Assembly (NCBI GenBank): GCA_021828425.1
Contig: JAKARN010000091.1
Span: 1 to 6,238, forward strand
Origin: Pseudomonadota bacterium
GTDB taxonomy: Bacteria; Pseudomonadota; Gammaproteobacteria; JAKAQQ01
DNA: 6,238 bases
Direction of reading: 5' to 3'
Part shown: piece after piece, positions 5,689 through 6,238 of the stretch
Layout: each line of letters opens with the position of its first letter
How positions within the stretch are numbered: the stretch's first letter is position 1
Translations under genes and position numbers: made by a program
The notes under the pieces: generated by a model
The model's input: the letters and a program-made list of their open reading frames with translations, nothing else
Told to the model about the DNA's origin: nothing
Databases searched by the model: none

Positions 5689-6238
5689 ATGAAATCTCGT
5701 CTATTTTCTCTGTATCGGGGGCTTTTGCCCGTGGTGGTGTTGCTGTCGGGCCTGATGGCCAGCACGGCCGGGGCCGCCCCATCCGCCTATGTCGTAAACA
5801 ATGGCAGCAACAGCGTTTCGGTGATCGACACCGCGAACAACACGGTGGTCGCGACGATGACGGTTGGCACAGGCCCCTATGGCGTCGCGGTGAGTCCGGA
5901 CGGCAGCCGGGCCTATGTCACAAACTTTAACAATGGCAGTGGCAGCACCGTTTCGGTGATCGACACCGCGAATGACACGGTGGTCGCGACGGTGCCCGTC
6001 GGCACAGGCCCCGCTGGCGTCACGCTGAGTCCCGACGGCAGCCGGGCCTATGTCGCAAACAATAGCAGCGGTAACGTTTCGGTGATCGACACCGCGAATG
6101 ACACGGTGGTCTCGACGGTGACCGTTGGCTCTGGCCCCGCTGGCGTCGCGGTGAGTCCCGACGGCAGCCGGGCCTATGTCACAAACTTTGGCGCTGGCAG
6201 TGGCAGCACGGTTTCGGTGATCGATACCGCGAATGACA
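5689..6238 (+). CDS. Secreted YVTN-family beta-propeller repeat protein (partial, 3' end missing)
   Basis: The first 183 codons are present and the frame is open to the window edge. Residues 1-29 form a Sec signal peptide: a charged start (MKSR), a hydrophobic core around 11-23, and an AGA site before A30, so the product is probably periplasmic or outside the cell. Blades begin at Y34, each with YV.N, then VSVIDTAN(N/D)T, a VGTGP-type turn and SPDGSRA, the YVTN beta-propeller repeat consensus. Three full blades and the start of a fourth are visible, of 42, 45 and 42 residues. Such propellers serve as binding scaffolds, and some resemble the fold of quinoprotein enzymes; no catalytic domain is visible and I give no specific function. 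The ATG at 5689 has a strong Shine-Dalgarno and its own promoter candidate, so it is probably independent of thiDE. Confidence 0.9.
   Translation, partial: MKSRLFSLYRGLLPVVVLLSGLMASTAGAAPSAYVVNNGSNSVSVIDTANNTVVATMTVGTGPYGVAVSPDGSRAYVTNFNNGSGSTVSVIDTANDTVVATVPVGTGPAGVTLSPDGSRAYVANNSSGNVSVIDTANDTVVSTVTVGSGPAGVAVSPDGSRAYVTNFGAGSGSTVSVIDTAND
5788..6238 (+). repeat. Tandem repeats coding for YVTN propeller blades
   Basis: In-frame units start at 5788, 5914, 6049 and 6175, with lengths 126, 135 and 126 bp and a 64-bp partial fourth. Units one and three are the short form, two and four the long form with an extra GSGST-type loop, so the true period is 261 bp. By hand count, units one and three differ at about 16 of 126 positions, and the visible part of units two and four at 6 of 64. 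The core GTTTCGGTGATCGA is identical in all four. Such close identity points to recent duplication or ongoing homogenisation. Confidence 0.88.

Noticed and set aside
5006..5782. Long open frame on the minus strand opposite thiE and the following gap
   Set aside because: It overlaps the end of thiE and the start of the YVTN gene, has no recognisable motif, and follows from GC-rich third positions on the other strand.
1..6238. CRISPR array, rRNA, or complete insertion sequence
   Set aside because: No repeat-spacer pattern with unique spacers, no rRNA-like stretch, and no transposase gene were found; the only tandem repeats are protein-coding propeller blades and the two short boxes.

Overview
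This is a GC-rich bacterial window (composition judged by eye, not calculated) in two transcription blocks. Four genes run leftward and a thiamine pair runs rightward from a shared AT-richer gap. A separate secreted-protein gene runs off the right edge. Protein style suggests a proteobacterium, most likely a gammaproteobacterium. The ThiD has the HDPSGGAG and GSGCT variants, ThiE has the NDD and IGASAYADL variants, and a rubredoxin sits divergently from thiD. The taxonomic guess is inference only.

Region 1-357 holds no gene I can support. Its base composition is less GC-rich than the genes, and it contains an imperfect inverted repeat (202-252) that may end the leftward transcription unit. 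From 358 to 3714 on the minus strand, in transcription order, lie a 54-residue rubredoxin (3714-3550), a CNNM/CBS/CorC-HlyC membrane protein (3453-2110), a three-helix membrane protein with a DUF1499 domain (2017-1121) and a VTT/TVP38-type membrane protein (1071-358). Gaps of about 50-95 bp make a loose operon possible but unproven.

From 3835 to 5261 on the plus strand, thiD and thiE overlap by ATGA and are clearly co-translated. Their products phosphorylate hydroxymethylpyrimidine (HMP) to HMP-PP and couple it to the thiazole phosphate to give thiamine monophosphate. I see no TPP riboswitch in the short leader.

Region 5262-5688 has no convincing gene. Its right part changes to lower GC and carries two copies of a GACAT-N7-TTGCA box 25 bp apart, which look like an insertion-sequence end or an operator. 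A good sigma70-like promoter and a strong Shine-Dalgarno site follow, and then the start of a secreted YVTN beta-propeller gene cut by the window edge. Its blades alternate 42 and 45 residues, giving an exact 261-bp two-blade super-repeat.

Nothing here makes a clear case for a new biological system. The most notable items are the paired boxes and promoter ahead of the YVTN gene, the two-blade duplication, and Shine-Dalgarno/hairpin arrangements ahead of two starts.
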